Assembly (NCBI GenBank): GCA_900073065.1
Contig: FJOG01000044.1
Coordinates: forward strand, 354,235-418,234
DNA: 64,000 bases
From: Phialocephala subalpina
Lineage: Eukaryota; Ascomycota; Leotiomycetes; Helotiales; Mollisiaceae
Direction: 5' to 3'
Shown here: positions 23,183-34,127 of the stretch, in pieces
Layout: each line of letters begins with the position of its first letter
How positions within the stretch are numbered: the first letter of the stretch is position 1
Translations under genes and position numbers: made by a program
The notes under the pieces: generated by a model
Database searches by the model: none
The model's input: the letters and a program-made list of their open reading frames with translations, nothing else
What the model was told of the DNA's origin: nothing

Positions 23183-24929
23183 TCATGGGTCATTAGGGCG
23201 CGTAACTCCTCTACCTCTGTTGATTTGTACCATTTTATCTTCCGAGGCACTAACGATACCAACCTCCTTGTCCCAGGCCACACCGTACACTTTGATTCCT
23301 TCGCCCCCGACCGGTCGTTTCTTTCCTTTTTGGCTCTCGCGTTCGATGACGTATACCTATAGTGGCACCTAGGGTTAGCGTTGCTCAAATTTGGGAATTT
23401 GAATGTCCCAGGAAGTTGGGGGCATTGAAAACATTGGAAAGTTGCACTCACAGCCTCTCCAACCACGCCGTTTCCTTCATCTTTCGTGCCAGTTCTCGAA
23501 CTTCGAAGGTCCCAAACTCGGCAGGTGCCATCCCGTACACTTTGATTCCTTCGCCCCCGACCGGTCGTTTCTTTCCTTTTTGGCTCTCGCGTTCGATGAC
23601 GTATACCTATAGTGGCACCTAGGGTTAGCGTTGCTCAAATTTGGGAATTTGAATGTCCCAGGAAGTTGGGGGCATTGAAAACATTGGAAAGTTGCACTCA
23701 CAGCCTCTCCAACCACGCCGTTTCCTTCATCTTTCGTGCCAGTTCTCGAACTTCGAAGGTCCCAAACTCGGCAGGTGCCATCGTACGGACAGTGTGGTCT
23801 TGAGAAGCGGAATAGGCAACAGTGGAATCGAGAGGATTGAATATGGCGGCGGAGACGGGTGCAGTGTGCGAGGATATGAGGGATAATGGACCGCGCTGAG
23901 GCGTATTCGTCGAAGTGGTGAGCTTTCTCCGCTTCGCATTGGGACCGGAGATCAGAGCTTCATCGGCAGCGGGCGCTGAATTCTTCGCGGTCGTCCAAAG
24001 ACCGATAGAGCCGTCGGTGGACGCGGAGAGGATGCGATTCGAAGGTCCGTGAACGTCGATAGAGTCAATGCCGCCCAAGTGGCCGTACAATTCCAACACT
24101 GGCTTCAGCTCCCCCGAGAAGTGGTCATCCGCTTCGCTATATTTCCATATTCTGATTGTCCGATCCAGGCTGGAAGATGCAATCTGGGTCGGAGAAATGA
24201 ATTTGGCAGATTTGATACCTAGACATGGGTAGTTAGCTATGGCCAAATTTTGAGGAGAAACAGAGTTCAACAATGACATCTTCAATGTCCCAGGATTATG
24301 GGGACATTGAAAATGGGTATTTTAGATACAATTTTGAACTTACTCGCTGTATGGCCTCCAGCACTCGAAGACGAAGAAGTAGCAATTGCCTGCCCTGACT
24401 TGTTCCACAACCGTAGTAATCCATCATAAGAGCCAGAGAGTATGCGCTCTTGTCCCAGAACCACCGGGACATTGACATTCGCGCCCCACGTTCCAGCCAG
24501 AGAACTACTAGAGAGCACATCCACACAGCTAACCCAGTCGTCATGTTCGAAGCTGGCCTCGAACAATGGTGGTATCAAACTTCGCACGTACTGCAGACTT
24601 AACGTCGTTTCTGAGGACAATCCATTCGCAGTGAGGTATTCTTCGAGGGTGGTTCGCAGGAAGGTACCATTGATCAGGAAATCGAAGGGTATTGGGGCTG
24701 GAGTGTCCAACATGGACTCGGAATTGAGGATTTGTGAGAGGCCATATCTGCGGACATCTGTGAGAGAAGGAATCAGCAAGAGAATCCAGAGATGTCAGGA
24801 TCATTTTCACTCACTGGTAGGGACAAGAAGCTGTCTCTTTCCTTCTGGGAGCTCAATGTCCGGCGAGTTTGTAGTGAAGTGAACCTGAACCTGGCCGTAA
24901 TGGCTTGACAGCGCGCTAGTATCTGCCAT
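23183..24929 (-). CDS. YTM1: Ribosome biogenesis WD40 protein Ytm1 (WDR12 homologue), damaged by a 250-bp block
   Basis: Exons: 24929-24815, 24757-24344, 24218 onward, and 23356-23183. The N-terminus is an NLE domain ([26 protein letters not shown]). WD repeats follow, for example [27 protein letters not shown] and [10 protein letters not shown], and it ends [26 protein letters not shown]. Ytm1 joins Nop7 and Erb1 in the PeBoW complex needed for 60S subunit maturation in the nucleolus. After SQDHTVRT the frame is lost because 23533-23782 is a perfect copy of 23283-23532. The frame resumes in register at [19 protein letters not shown] in the second copy. From family knowledge about 80 residues belong between these points, close to 250 bp, so real coding sequence appears replaced. 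An essential gene is unlikely to be truly broken. Confidence 0.9.
23283..23782. repeat. Perfect 250-bp tandem duplication inside YTM1
   Basis: Bases 23283-23532 are repeated without mismatch at 23533-23782, with no extra matching base at either end. Each copy holds the end of an exon, an intron and the start of the next exon. Confidence 0.97.
24281..24311. repeat. Intronic hairpin with TTCAATGTCCC/GGGACATTGAA arms
   Basis: Perfect 11-bp inverted arms (24281-24291 and 24301-24311) with a 9-base loop, inside the intron 24219-24343 of YTM1. Related hairpins lie at 23170-23194, 23402-23426 and 25127-25151 and in the dipeptidase intron at 52351-52427. Confidence 0.85.
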
Positions 24930-25704
24930 CTCTGTGTCCATTCCGAAGGTTGTGGTCGAGGAATTGTTCGAGTCGTGGAGATGTGAAGTCGACGTGGGGT
25001 TTCTTTCGAGGAAGAAAAAAGTTTACGGATGGCGATACCGCACAGAAGCGACGTTATCAGCCTCGCGCTAGTGGGCTACTAGCCTTACGCTAAGGCTCTG
25101 ATATCAACCTCTCGATCTTCGCTTCCAATGTTCCTGAATACCAGGGACATTCTCAGCTCCCATTTCAATCCTTCCGACAAGGTGCTCAAATTCTTGTACC
25201 GTTGTGTCTGGTGTTTTGCTTTCAAAGGCCCTCGTCGAGGAAGGGATGAACTTTATGTCCTGGTCTGCTGTTTTTGCTGTTTGACGTCGGAAAGCAGGTT
25301 GGAGAAACGCTTCACGATCGGCACTTCAAGTGAGAGTACATTGCCAAAGCACCTCTTCAATCACCGTTGTTCCTTGGGAGGTTTATGTCTAATGTGCACT
25401 TGTGCAAGGAGCTCCAGTAGCAATTCGGAGCCCCAAACCACGTGACTAGTACCTGTCGTCGAGGTCCAAAAAGGTTCGGGGAGCTTTCGTAATCTTCCAC
25501 GACAAGAGGGACTTTGAGACAACTTAACATTCATTGTACATGAGCTGATGCTGGCTGCCTGCTTGTTACATCGCATCTGCAGAAGAGGACAGATTCCTCG
25601 ACTGCGCCGCATCAGGTACCTCATGACAATGGTCGATTGTCTACATCTTCAAGCCAGTGACCTTGAATATTTCACAAACTCTCATCACATGTATCTCGAA
25701 CGAT
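24930..25704. other. Intergenic region
   Basis: Promoter side of YTM1 and of the secreted-protein gene. It contains an imperfect hairpin at 25127-25151 (AATGTTCCTG and CAGGGACATT). No other gene is supported. Confidence 0.4.
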
Positions 25705-26061
25705 ATGAGATTCTTCTTTCGTGCCCTCACCATTCTCGTCGCCGCTACGTTTCAGCCACAAGAGACAGAAGTTATCCGCAACGGCATCGCGAAATTTAGA
25801 TCCAGGTGCGAAGAGGTGGACTTCAAGACATTTCAGAAAATTCGGCATCGTGTACATCATGCTCGAATTGGACCGAAGGGGTACTACCTCGATAATGCAG
25901 ATGGGTGTTATTTCACCGAGGTTGAGTCGACTGAGTTCAGGGCCAAATACCCGGAGGATTATGATACGTGGAGCTATGTGATGAGAGTAGCAAATGGCGA
26001 AGTGGTGGAGCAGATGGACGGTAGGTTGAGGTTCTCGACCATTCATACCGAGTCTAATTAG
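25705..26061 (+). CDS. Small secreted protein, effector-like
   Basis: 118 residues from the start at 25705. I prefer this start to an upstream in-frame alternative because it gives a compact signal peptide (MRFFFRALTILVAATFQP). The mature part is short, hydrophilic and has two cysteines (SRCEEV and DGCYF), enough for one disulfide. I recognise no domain. Size and secretion signal fit a candidate effector or small secreted protein, but that is only a class label. Its next neighbour is a cellulolytic AA9 enzyme on the opposite strand. Confidence 0.6.
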   Translation: MRFFFRALTILVAATFQPQETEVIRNGIAKFRSRCEEVDFKTFQKIRHRVHHARIGPKGYYLDNADGCYFTEVESTEFRAKYPEDYDTWSYVMRVANGEVVEQMDGRLRFSTIHTESN

Positions 26062-26368
26062 TGCACAGCGGACAAAGTCATTCGCGCACCGCGAGGACTG
26101 GATCGGCAGCAGGTTCTGAATATTGCTCTGGTTACATGGTTCATACTTTCACAGATATTTCCGAGATGGATCTGAGCTCTTTTGGTTCTCGTTGGCTTCT
26201 CAATGCGTACTGTCAAGTCGTCTCGTCTCCTCTAAAAGAATGTACAGGGTATAATCAATTTCCAATCTCATCATGCATTCTCATCTTCACATCCCATTCT
26301 TAATTATCTACCCCGGATCCCACTACGTGCCTCCTTTCCTAAGTTCACACAGCACATCTTCAGTCATC
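26062..26368. other. Intergenic region between converging genes
   Basis: About 300 bp between the 3' ends of the secreted-protein gene and the AA9 gene. Nothing further seen. Confidence 0.4.
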
Positions 26369-27172
26369 TCAACCTTTCCAGACAGCTGGTCCTGGCTGAG
26401 TGTAGGTCGTCGGCTGCAATTCAGGTCAGTCATCTCTCCATCCATGGTCTTATTCAATACACTTACGACAAGATAATAGATATTGATCATGATCCCCGGA
26501 TCTGTCGCCTTATACGCTCCTGGAAACGCGACCAAAGGACCTGGTGTTCCTGCTCCACCACCGGTGACATTTATCTGTCCACACGAGATATAGAACTGCG
26601 CTCCGCCCGAGCTGCTCGCCGAGTGTAAAGCGATGTGCTCAGCACGGATGAGGTACTCGCCGCTTGGAAGGGAAGCTGGCAACTTGACGGATTGCGAAGT
26701 AGCACCTGGTTCTCATCAGCATGGACATTCTCAAAATCAGAAAGGGAGGATGGCACTAACCTTGACTCGGCCACGTCAAAGCCCTCTTCGGCCCAAAATT
26801 CGGTCCATCCTGATAAATCTTAAACCACACCTCCCCACTCCCATCCCAGGTAGCAGCAGTCTGCCCCGCCGGAACTTTCGCCATATAAAACAACATCGGT
26901 CCCGGATGCGAGATATCGGCTTTGGCCGTAAATCCGACAGTCGACCCTGCGGCAACGCTCACGGTCTGCGGTGCAGATTTCGTCGACGCGCCAACATTGC
27001 AGCGGATGCTAAGCGAGGAGACGTCAGTGACGGGTCCATTGGATTGGAATCCTGTCCATTGGCGGACTGCGGACCATTCTGCGCCCGTGGCTCCGTTGGC
27101 GATGAGGGCGGGGAAGGTGTAGTGCGCGTGAGCGGTGGCTGCGAGAGCAGCAAGAGGGAGAGAGACCTTCAT
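26369..27172 (-). CDS. AA9 lytic polysaccharide monooxygenase
   Basis: Exons 27172-26761, 26705-26467 and 26413-26369 give 231 residues. The start at 27172 gives signal peptide [16 protein letters not shown] followed by HYTFP, so the mature protein begins with His1 of the copper histidine brace. The second brace histidine is in [10 protein letters not shown], and the active-site region continues with [10 protein letters not shown] and [13 protein letters not shown], including the axial Tyr. The end reads [21 protein letters not shown], matching AA9 without a cellulose-binding module and without the frequent final Cys. AA9 enzymes cleave cellulose and related glucans oxidatively outside the cell. 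The third short exon is easy to miss. Confidence 0.93.
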
Positions 27173-27763
27173 CTTGAAAAGCACACGTTACACGAGAGCA
27201 GCAGCGGAGGTTCTCAAAGTCGAGGAGGGAAAGAAAGAAATACATCCTCGATCCCTTGGCGCCTTTATATCCCGCACGAAAGCAATTCTTCGTCACGTCA
27301 ATATCCGACAGCTTTAGCCACGAAACGAATTATCCCGATATTGCAACAATTTGTATTCACGCGACCATTGGGAGGATGAGGATATAATAACCCGCGTTAT
27401 GTAACTGCCGAGTATGGTAGTCTGGAGAATGCTTGTCCAGTGGCTGTTCTGGTTCGTGGGGTTGTTTATCTGATGGCAGATGATCTGTTGCTTTTCCAAG
27501 ATTGCCGGGCTTGGCATGGATGATCTTTGAAGTTTGAGGACGGGTCGCGATGCCTTGGGTATATCAGTTTGGCATTTATTTGGGGTTTCGGGGGACTGTC
27601 GGATGTCTGTTTGCGTGTTGGTTGTTCCGATATTCATGTTCGGACAAGTGTTGCATGTCGTCATGACACCCTCAGAGGTTGATGCGCAGCCGCATCTCGT
27701 CTTTTCAAAGTACAAACTGGAAGAACATATCTTTCTTAATGGTTCAAGCCCGTGGCTAGGCCC
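27173..27763. other. Intergenic region upstream of the AA9 gene
   Basis: AA9 promoter side and 3' flank of the transcription-factor gene. Overlapping open frames on both strands show no domain. Confidence 0.4.
27263..27269 (-). promoter_or_regulatory. TATA-like box of the AA9 gene
   Basis: TATAAAG on the minus strand, about 90 bases upstream of the AA9 start codon. Position and sequence fit a core promoter element. Confidence 0.45.
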
Positions 27764-29920
27764 TAAGGGCAGTTGGACCGGATTTGGGTGCGCTTCAGGA
27801 GACTGTCTTTCGCCTGTACAGTCTCCAGAACGTTGAGAAGCGAAGGGGTTTCTTGCAAGAAGATGAATCGTCAGCCTAGCCTCGCGCGAAAGGAATGTTG
27901 TGAGTGGGACGGAACTCTTACCCGCGTGCTCACATTCGATCATACAATCCCCTATCTGCGGCCCAAGCTTGTCAGCACCATCCTCTGCAAGTCAAAGTCT
28001 TTCCCCAACTCACGAAGCCGCGATATCGAGCACGAATCCATGACTTGGTAGAAGTCCCCTCTGCCCTGTCTTCGTCTCGTTCTTTCAACTTTTTCACTTC
28101 CCTGCGTGTCAGATCCGGGTCGCCTTGGCGATTGAGTGGAGAAGTCACAGGCTTCGAACGCTGGGTGGATGCTTGCTTGACAGGCCTCCCCTCCCAGCTA
28201 TGAAAAGTGGCAGCTGTGCTGAGAATCCGGGCTTGAATTACCGCCAGCTGATCATCCAGAGTTGAAAGCCGTTCTCCGTCCCCATTTTGATCAGAGGACG
28301 CTATTGTATCTTCAATCTGGCCAAGGGATCTTTTCAAGAACTCGAGAAAAGCTTCACTGCATTGACGAGCATCTTCATTGTCAAGGTGCCTAACCCCGAT
28401 CCCGGCGATGCATAAGACGAGGAGCCATCCATTTTGATCAGCTCTCATCGATGGCTTATGAAGCAGAGGAAATGTCGCATGCCAATTTTCGAAGAAGAGG
28501 TGTAAGCAGAAGCCAATGAACTCGAACGAGGGCAGCTGTTCTGATACGAATCGATTGCTGGCAGTGAAACAATCGTCTTTGAACTCCGCCAACAACCTGT
28601 CGTAAGTTTGGGGGGCCAAGAGTGCCTCAGCTGGAGTGTCGTATCGGCTCATCTGTAGCTCCACCGCGATTGGAAAGCTGAAATGGTTGTCCTCTTTTCG
28701 ACTGGGAAGGTTTGGCAGGCGAAGTGGGGCAGTTTTCTTGTTGACTCTACTCTTCCCAGGTATGCCCGATCGAGAGTTCGGTCGGCTCCCGTTATTGATG
28801 TGCGTCGAAAACTTTGATTCTTTGTTTGGATGCGATTGTAACTGAACAGGAGGTGAGCAGCCTGGCCAAAAGCCCTTAGTCGCTGCTAGGTCATTCAACT
28901 CAATAATCTTAGGAACTCGCTTTGATGTTTCACCGTGTCCTTGATAAATTGGCAAAGCAAGCCCAAGTTGTACCGACGGCTGATGCAAGGGTTCTAGGAA
29001 GCCAAGGTTGTTGACGGTGAGGTCTTGGTTGTCATCCTGATTGTCGAACATGAGCTGATCATATTCGAAACTCGTCAGACAAAGCGTGCCCGTGGTGAAC
29101 GATCGCACTGAAGAGAGCTGAGCTGTTTGATATGATATATTTGTAGCCATGTCGATATCGAGGAGCGACTCAAGAGGTAAGTCATTATTGTGAGGTAACG
29201 TGGGAGGATGCAGCGTTTGTTGTGTGCAGTTTCTTTGCCGAGGCCAAGGAAAAGCCTGTGACTGATCTCGGAGTTGACGTTGATCGTCTCCCTCCAAGGA
29301 GCCTAGTTCGTGCGGAGAGAATACCATGTTGGAGAACTGATAGGGGCTTGGCTTTTCGGTTTGTTTTGAGTCGTTTTGCGGTTGCACTCGAAAGCCAGGA
29401 GAGGACTGAGAATGAGGCTCATATGCTGAAGAGGTGTCCATAGTTTCTAGCTCGGGAGAGTTGGGCAGATTGGAAAGGAGTCTCCCTGGGAGTTTGAGGT
29501 TCAAGCATTTGTGTTCCGGCGGCCTACGAGCTCTGCCTTCCCGTTTCGCTCCTTTGGGATACCCACATTCAATGCCTCTCTCGGAACAACGTTGGCACGG
29601 AAGAGAACCCGAACATTTCTTGCGACTTGTAACACAGGTTAGGCAAGCTCGGAAGCTGGATCCAAACTGATGTAGTTCTTTCTCGATGTCTACACCTTGG
29701 TGAGCAAGTTGATGTCGAGCAAAGGCATCACTGAGAAATGGTCAGCCAACCGATGTCAGCTGCATGTGTGATGAGCTTACTAGCGATCAAACTTCTGGTC
29801 ACAGACTGAGCAAATATAAATAGTATGCGTTAAAAAGTGCTTATTCAGATGCTCTGCGCGGCTGAAGGCTTTACTGCAAGATATGCACTGAAAGGCTGAG
29901 GATGAACGTGTTCTTGACAT
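27764..29920 (-). CDS. C2H2 plus Zn2Cys6 fungal transcription factor
   Basis: Exon 1 (29920-29781) and exon 2 (from 29730) are joined by a 50-base intron. Two C2H2 fingers come first (CISCSKAFSRAEHLNKH, then CSVCDQKFDRYDAFARHQLAH). A Zn(II)2Cys6 cluster follows (ACLTCVTSRKKC then PCQRCSERGIECGYP), then a long Ser/Pro/Gln-rich region and the start of a fungal transcription-factor middle domain (FCLHLFFENWHATFPLLHKPS; FHSWEGRPVKQA). One continuous frame stops at 27972 after an unconvincing tail. GTGAGT and GTAAGA donors allow two more exons (RGFIGDCMIECEHAG, ETPSLLNVLETVQAKDSLL) ending at 27764, which I prefer. Either way it is shorter than many relatives, so C-terminal loss is possible. It is probably a nuclear DNA-binding regulator; the neighbouring AA9 gene is a possible but unproven target. 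Confidence 0.78.
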
Positions 29921-32900
29921 GGACAACATCACTGATAAAAAATTACTATAGACAGAAAAGCAGCAGACGTGGGACAAAAGTTCGCTGCCAAGATACATCT
30001 AACCCTCCAATGGTTGGGCTGAATCTGTGTTTAGGTAGGTATACTACTGGTTGGCTGGCGGACCTTTCTGGAGTTTCGGCGTTTTGTAGGGTGGACATCC
30101 ATCATGCGCCAGTCTTCCGGCTGAGATGTCCCGGTTTTACAAACACAACTTTGTCACCATCATTGTTCTGATGTTGAGTATGTTTACAGAATGTTTTCGA
30201 ACGCAAGAAATCTGATAAAAGCAGTCTAACAACAGTTGATGAGCGCCGCGGGGTGCTGTTCTTTTTGGGTTCGCCTATGTCCACTTTCAGCAGTCATGAA
30301 TATCACTTCAAGGACTCGCTCTGATCATGACATGTACCTTGAATTTCACTCAATCAACAATATCTTCTGCGTTTAATGTGTCATCGTTACATTTACTATC
30401 TCTTACGCACACCTTGGTGCGAATTTTAGTCGTAATAAAGAGGTTCGCTTCATTTGTCCACCTCCTTCAGAAACCGCTCTGACCTTCCCCATCCGCTGTG
30501 TTGTAAAACCCCGCAAAAGTAAATCGTCCTCTATCTTCAGAGTTTCTCCTCGTGCTGAGTCAGTCAACCTTCTCCTACGCATGATAGCTGCTATGGTGTC
30601 TGTGTCCCCAGCCAATGTTCCGAGTTGCTTCTCATATATTGCATCGTCCAATCATAAGCCGCTCTTGAAACACTCCCGATCGTATCAACAAGTGATCCCA
30701 ATGGTGCATATTTTGAAACAGATCCGCGCTACCCAAGTGATTTTTTAAAGTCCTAATCTTTTCGTTGCAGTAATGTTTCTGGATACGGTATTTTTGTTGC
30801 GGTTGAGCGAGTTTACTACGAAAGAGCTCGAACACCTGAACCAACACTGTCAACAAACGATTGGTGCGGACCACATGCACTCGATAGAGTTCTGAGAATT
30901 ATTATACTCTCTTAGAGTTTCGTTTCAAATAGAAACATTTGTTGTATCGCCAAAGCCGTTTGTTTGGTGGCGAGATGTGAGAGATGGCAACGGAACAGCT
31001 TATTGGTTTGTTTCTAGCCACATAGATCGTTATATTGAGCTGATTGAATTTACAAATCATAGGCTCTTGCTGCCTACCCCGGGATGTTGGAACCTCCGAG
31101 ACGCCGAAGGCCCCTCGCAGGACGCGACGTCTCGACCTCAGCTGCACTAGGTCAACAACTTGGCAAACCATTCACGATTGGTTACCAAGTTAAGTGTCAC
31201 GTTACGTGTTACTCAGGTATTCTAATTTATTGGTTTGGGGCGGACAACTGAGGTCAGAGAAGGGCCGTCGAAACGAGACGAGAAAGTTGCGATTTACTCG
31301 TCGATTGAGCACAATCTCGATATCAGCGTCTGCTCGTGCACACAATTAAAAAAAACTCTTCAGTTCTTGAACACTTCTCGACCGTCAAACAGCTCAAGAT
31401 TTCAACATCCAGCGACGAGCTCGTTTCAAAGGCTGTCCGGGAGGCACGTGCATATCCCCCCTTTCCACCAAACACTTCAAAGTTTCCAGCTACCAGGGAC
31501 ATTGCTTCGATCAAAAATGCCGATTTTCAAACCACTGACGGGTCTTCCATTCTTTGGTTGACCTTCAAATAGCTTTTGTTACTTGCTCAGCCACAGGAAA
31601 GCCGGGAAGAAATTCCATGTACGGGGAAGAGGCAGGGGCTTTAATCGGAACGCAAAATAGTCAGCTTCCGGTGAGGTCCAACCTGGGAGATTGTTCGTGG
31701 AGCTGCAGAGTATCCGTTGGTATATGTGGTCCATGCTTTCTTGTTATGATGTTCATGTTCAAGTTCTAGCCATTCCACGAAGGCATTCACGTTCGCATTA
31801 GTTTTCAAATTTGGATTTCTTCGTTTTGGGTCAAGAGTTTTCATTGTTCCGATTGTAGGATTCTGTCCTAAGTATTATACTTCCCGGATGCTCTGCTTGT
31901 GTTTCAAAGCCAACCGAACTTATCTTTCTACGGCTTTGTCCCAGTTGCGACTTACCACTTACCGTAACATACCTATCGTCACATTGTTGCAGGGCCGTCG
32001 GGTTCTGTGCTCAACGACCGCCACCGTGCCGATAACACGGCCTTCCCATGTAATCAACACGATTAACTGGATGGCATCCTTGCGATTTCGTTACCTGCTA
32101 GTCGGCAGATAACGAAATTCATGGCGAAGCGGCTGCCGCATGACCATTGCTGGTAGAAATTTGCACACATCTTGGGTTGAGGATGCTATTTGGGGTTGAA
32201 GCTTGTTGGGATACTGGATGTCAGATGCAAGGTTGGGGGATAGCTAGTGGTTAGAGTGTTAGGAGTAACTTTTAGAAAGAGAATAGTTAGGAATATCAGA
32301 CCAAATATATATGACAGATTAGGAGACAGTTTTAAGATGGGATCTTGTTTTGCTGGAAGGATAGTATTGTCTCACAACCAAAGATGGACATTGAATATAT
32401 AGTGAACGTAGTTGTCGATATGGAAGTAAACAATGTATTCTGCTCGAGATCTCTTTGTCAATCATTATTCGAAACTTTTGTTCAATAATCAGGGTTCCCC
32501 AATGCGCGTTTACCCCGCGGGGTAAAGGAGAACCTTTTTATACTAACGAAATTGCAGACTTCAAACAAGGTCCACTAGACAATTGAACAAGGCCACAATA
32601 TGCAAGAGCTACGCAAGAGCAAGGAAAGTAAGGATGGTAGATATCGGATCTTCAACTCGGACTGGTTTCCTACCTTGAGCTTACCATTCTTATGAAAAAT
32701 TTGTTCAATTCCAGATTGTGCGGTCTGGGTACAATGCTTTTCAGGTCTCAGAAGTCCTCACATGGAATCAGGGCTGCTAGATTCTCGATGGGATATATGT
32801 ACCTCTGGTATTAAGCAGGAAAGTGCGAGCAATAAACATCATATCGAAAAAGTCAATTTCTAACATATCATAAGATCACCCACTCGTGAAGCTCAAGATC

Positions 32901-33236
32901 TCAGATAGACATTTTAAGATAATAGAGGACTCGTCAACAGCCCGCGCCTAAGAACAATTCGAGAGACAATCCCAAAACAAAATTGAACTTCATCCGAATC
33001 ACGTGCATCGCCCCCCTTCCGTTTGACTTCAAGTTTTTGCGCTACGGCTCCTCGACGTCTTCATTTCACACGTCCAGGCTACAGGCCGAAACTTCTCAGC
33101 CTCGCCCCTTCCACCAGCACAAAAGCTTGCGGTTGTTCCTTCCCTCCCCAGGACAACCACAACCGCATCCAAGATGGATAAGCACTCCCTCTATCCTTCC
33201 CCATCCACAACGTCAAATTAAATATCTCTAGAAACG
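29921..33236. other. Long intergenic stretch
   Basis: About 3.3 kb. Several open frames of 60-110 codons overlap on both strands, none with a recognisable domain. The only distinct structure I noted is an 18-bp perfect palindrome at 32509-32526. Confidence 0.5.
32493..32539. repeat. Nested palindrome with following T-run
   Basis: TTTACCCCGCGGGGTAAA at 32509-32526 is its own reverse complement. It is flanked by GGTTCCCC (32493-32500) and GGAGAACC (32527-32534), which pair with one mismatch, and then five T. No surrounding gene explains it. Confidence 0.7.
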
Positions 33237-34127
33237 ATGGATATCGATAGTCCTCCCGTCTCTCCAAAGACAGTCCCACAACTAGCTCTACAGCCACGCG
33301 CGCGCTCCGCGTCTGACCCTCCTCCATCGTCGCAAGGATCGCAACAAGGACTCGGCGAAGCTGGTCAGAATGGAGGTGCACCGCTCAGCAAGCGCAACGG
33401 CCATCGGATCCGACACTCGCTGGATAGTATTCCTGGGCTTGATGGTGGTATAGATGGCGTTGTGACTCCCAGAGCATCCGGCCGCAGTGGTCGTGGAGCT
33501 ATCGGTGAGGTTTCCACTCGAGGTCTTTGATAGCAGCATGCTAATGAAGGAACAGGTAACAAACCCAATACCCCAAACACCAAAAAGCAGCGCAAGGGCA
33601 GGGGTAAGAAGAAAGGAGCAACAGCATCAGGCAGAATCGAGAAGCCAGCTGTTCAAGAGGGCAAGAAGAAGAGGAGCAGCAAGCAATACACTCGATTCAA
33701 GGCCATGAGAGACGACGAGGAGGAGGCAATGACGGACAAAGAAGAAACCCACTATCTAAACTCCATGGCGCAAAGAAACGAGACGAGGGCCCAGCGATCA
33801 TTAAGGAGAGATGGCCCGGTTGCGGGTGGCGTATTGATTGGCAGGCTGGCGAAAGTTGAGGGGTCGAAGACGATCAAGGATGTACCAACTCCAGAGGGGG
33901 ATGCGAATGATGTTGCTGATTTGTTGGAGGGATTCAAGGCCGATGATATGAAGCAATATCGGGAGCAGAAGGGGGGTGATTCTGATGATGAGACGAAGGA
34001 TCCTGTACGTCCATTACCTATTGCGAGAGAGAAGAGAGTGAAATATAATGCGAAAAAGAGAGCGAAGAGAGCTGCTGAGGAGCTGGCTGGGGAGTTGGCT
34101 GATACGATAGAGGCATTCAAGTGGTAG
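33237..34127 (+). CDS. Hypothetical basic/acidic, probably nuclear protein
   Basis: The start at 33237 is joined across a short intron (donor GTGAGG after GCTATCG, acceptor AACAG before GTAACAAACCC at about 33,556) to a frame ending at 34127. The N-terminus is Ser/Pro/Arg-rich. A Lys-rich block follows (KKQRKGRGKKK, GKKKRSSKQYTRFK), then an acidic and helical part (MRDDEEEAMTDKEETHYLNSMAQRNETRAQRSLRRDG), then a second basic block near the end (KRVKYNAKKRAKRAAEEL). I do not recognise a domain. Composition suggests nuclear or nucleolar localisation. Confidence 0.65.

Noticed and set aside
27314..27943. 209-codon open frame on the minus strand
   Set aside because: It has no domain and no transcript logic, and it overlaps the better-supported C-terminal exons of the transcription factor in another frame.
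31235..31561. 108-codon frame in the 30-33 kb gap
   Set aside because: Contains poly-Lys from an A-run and no recognisable feature; not distinguishable from chance.
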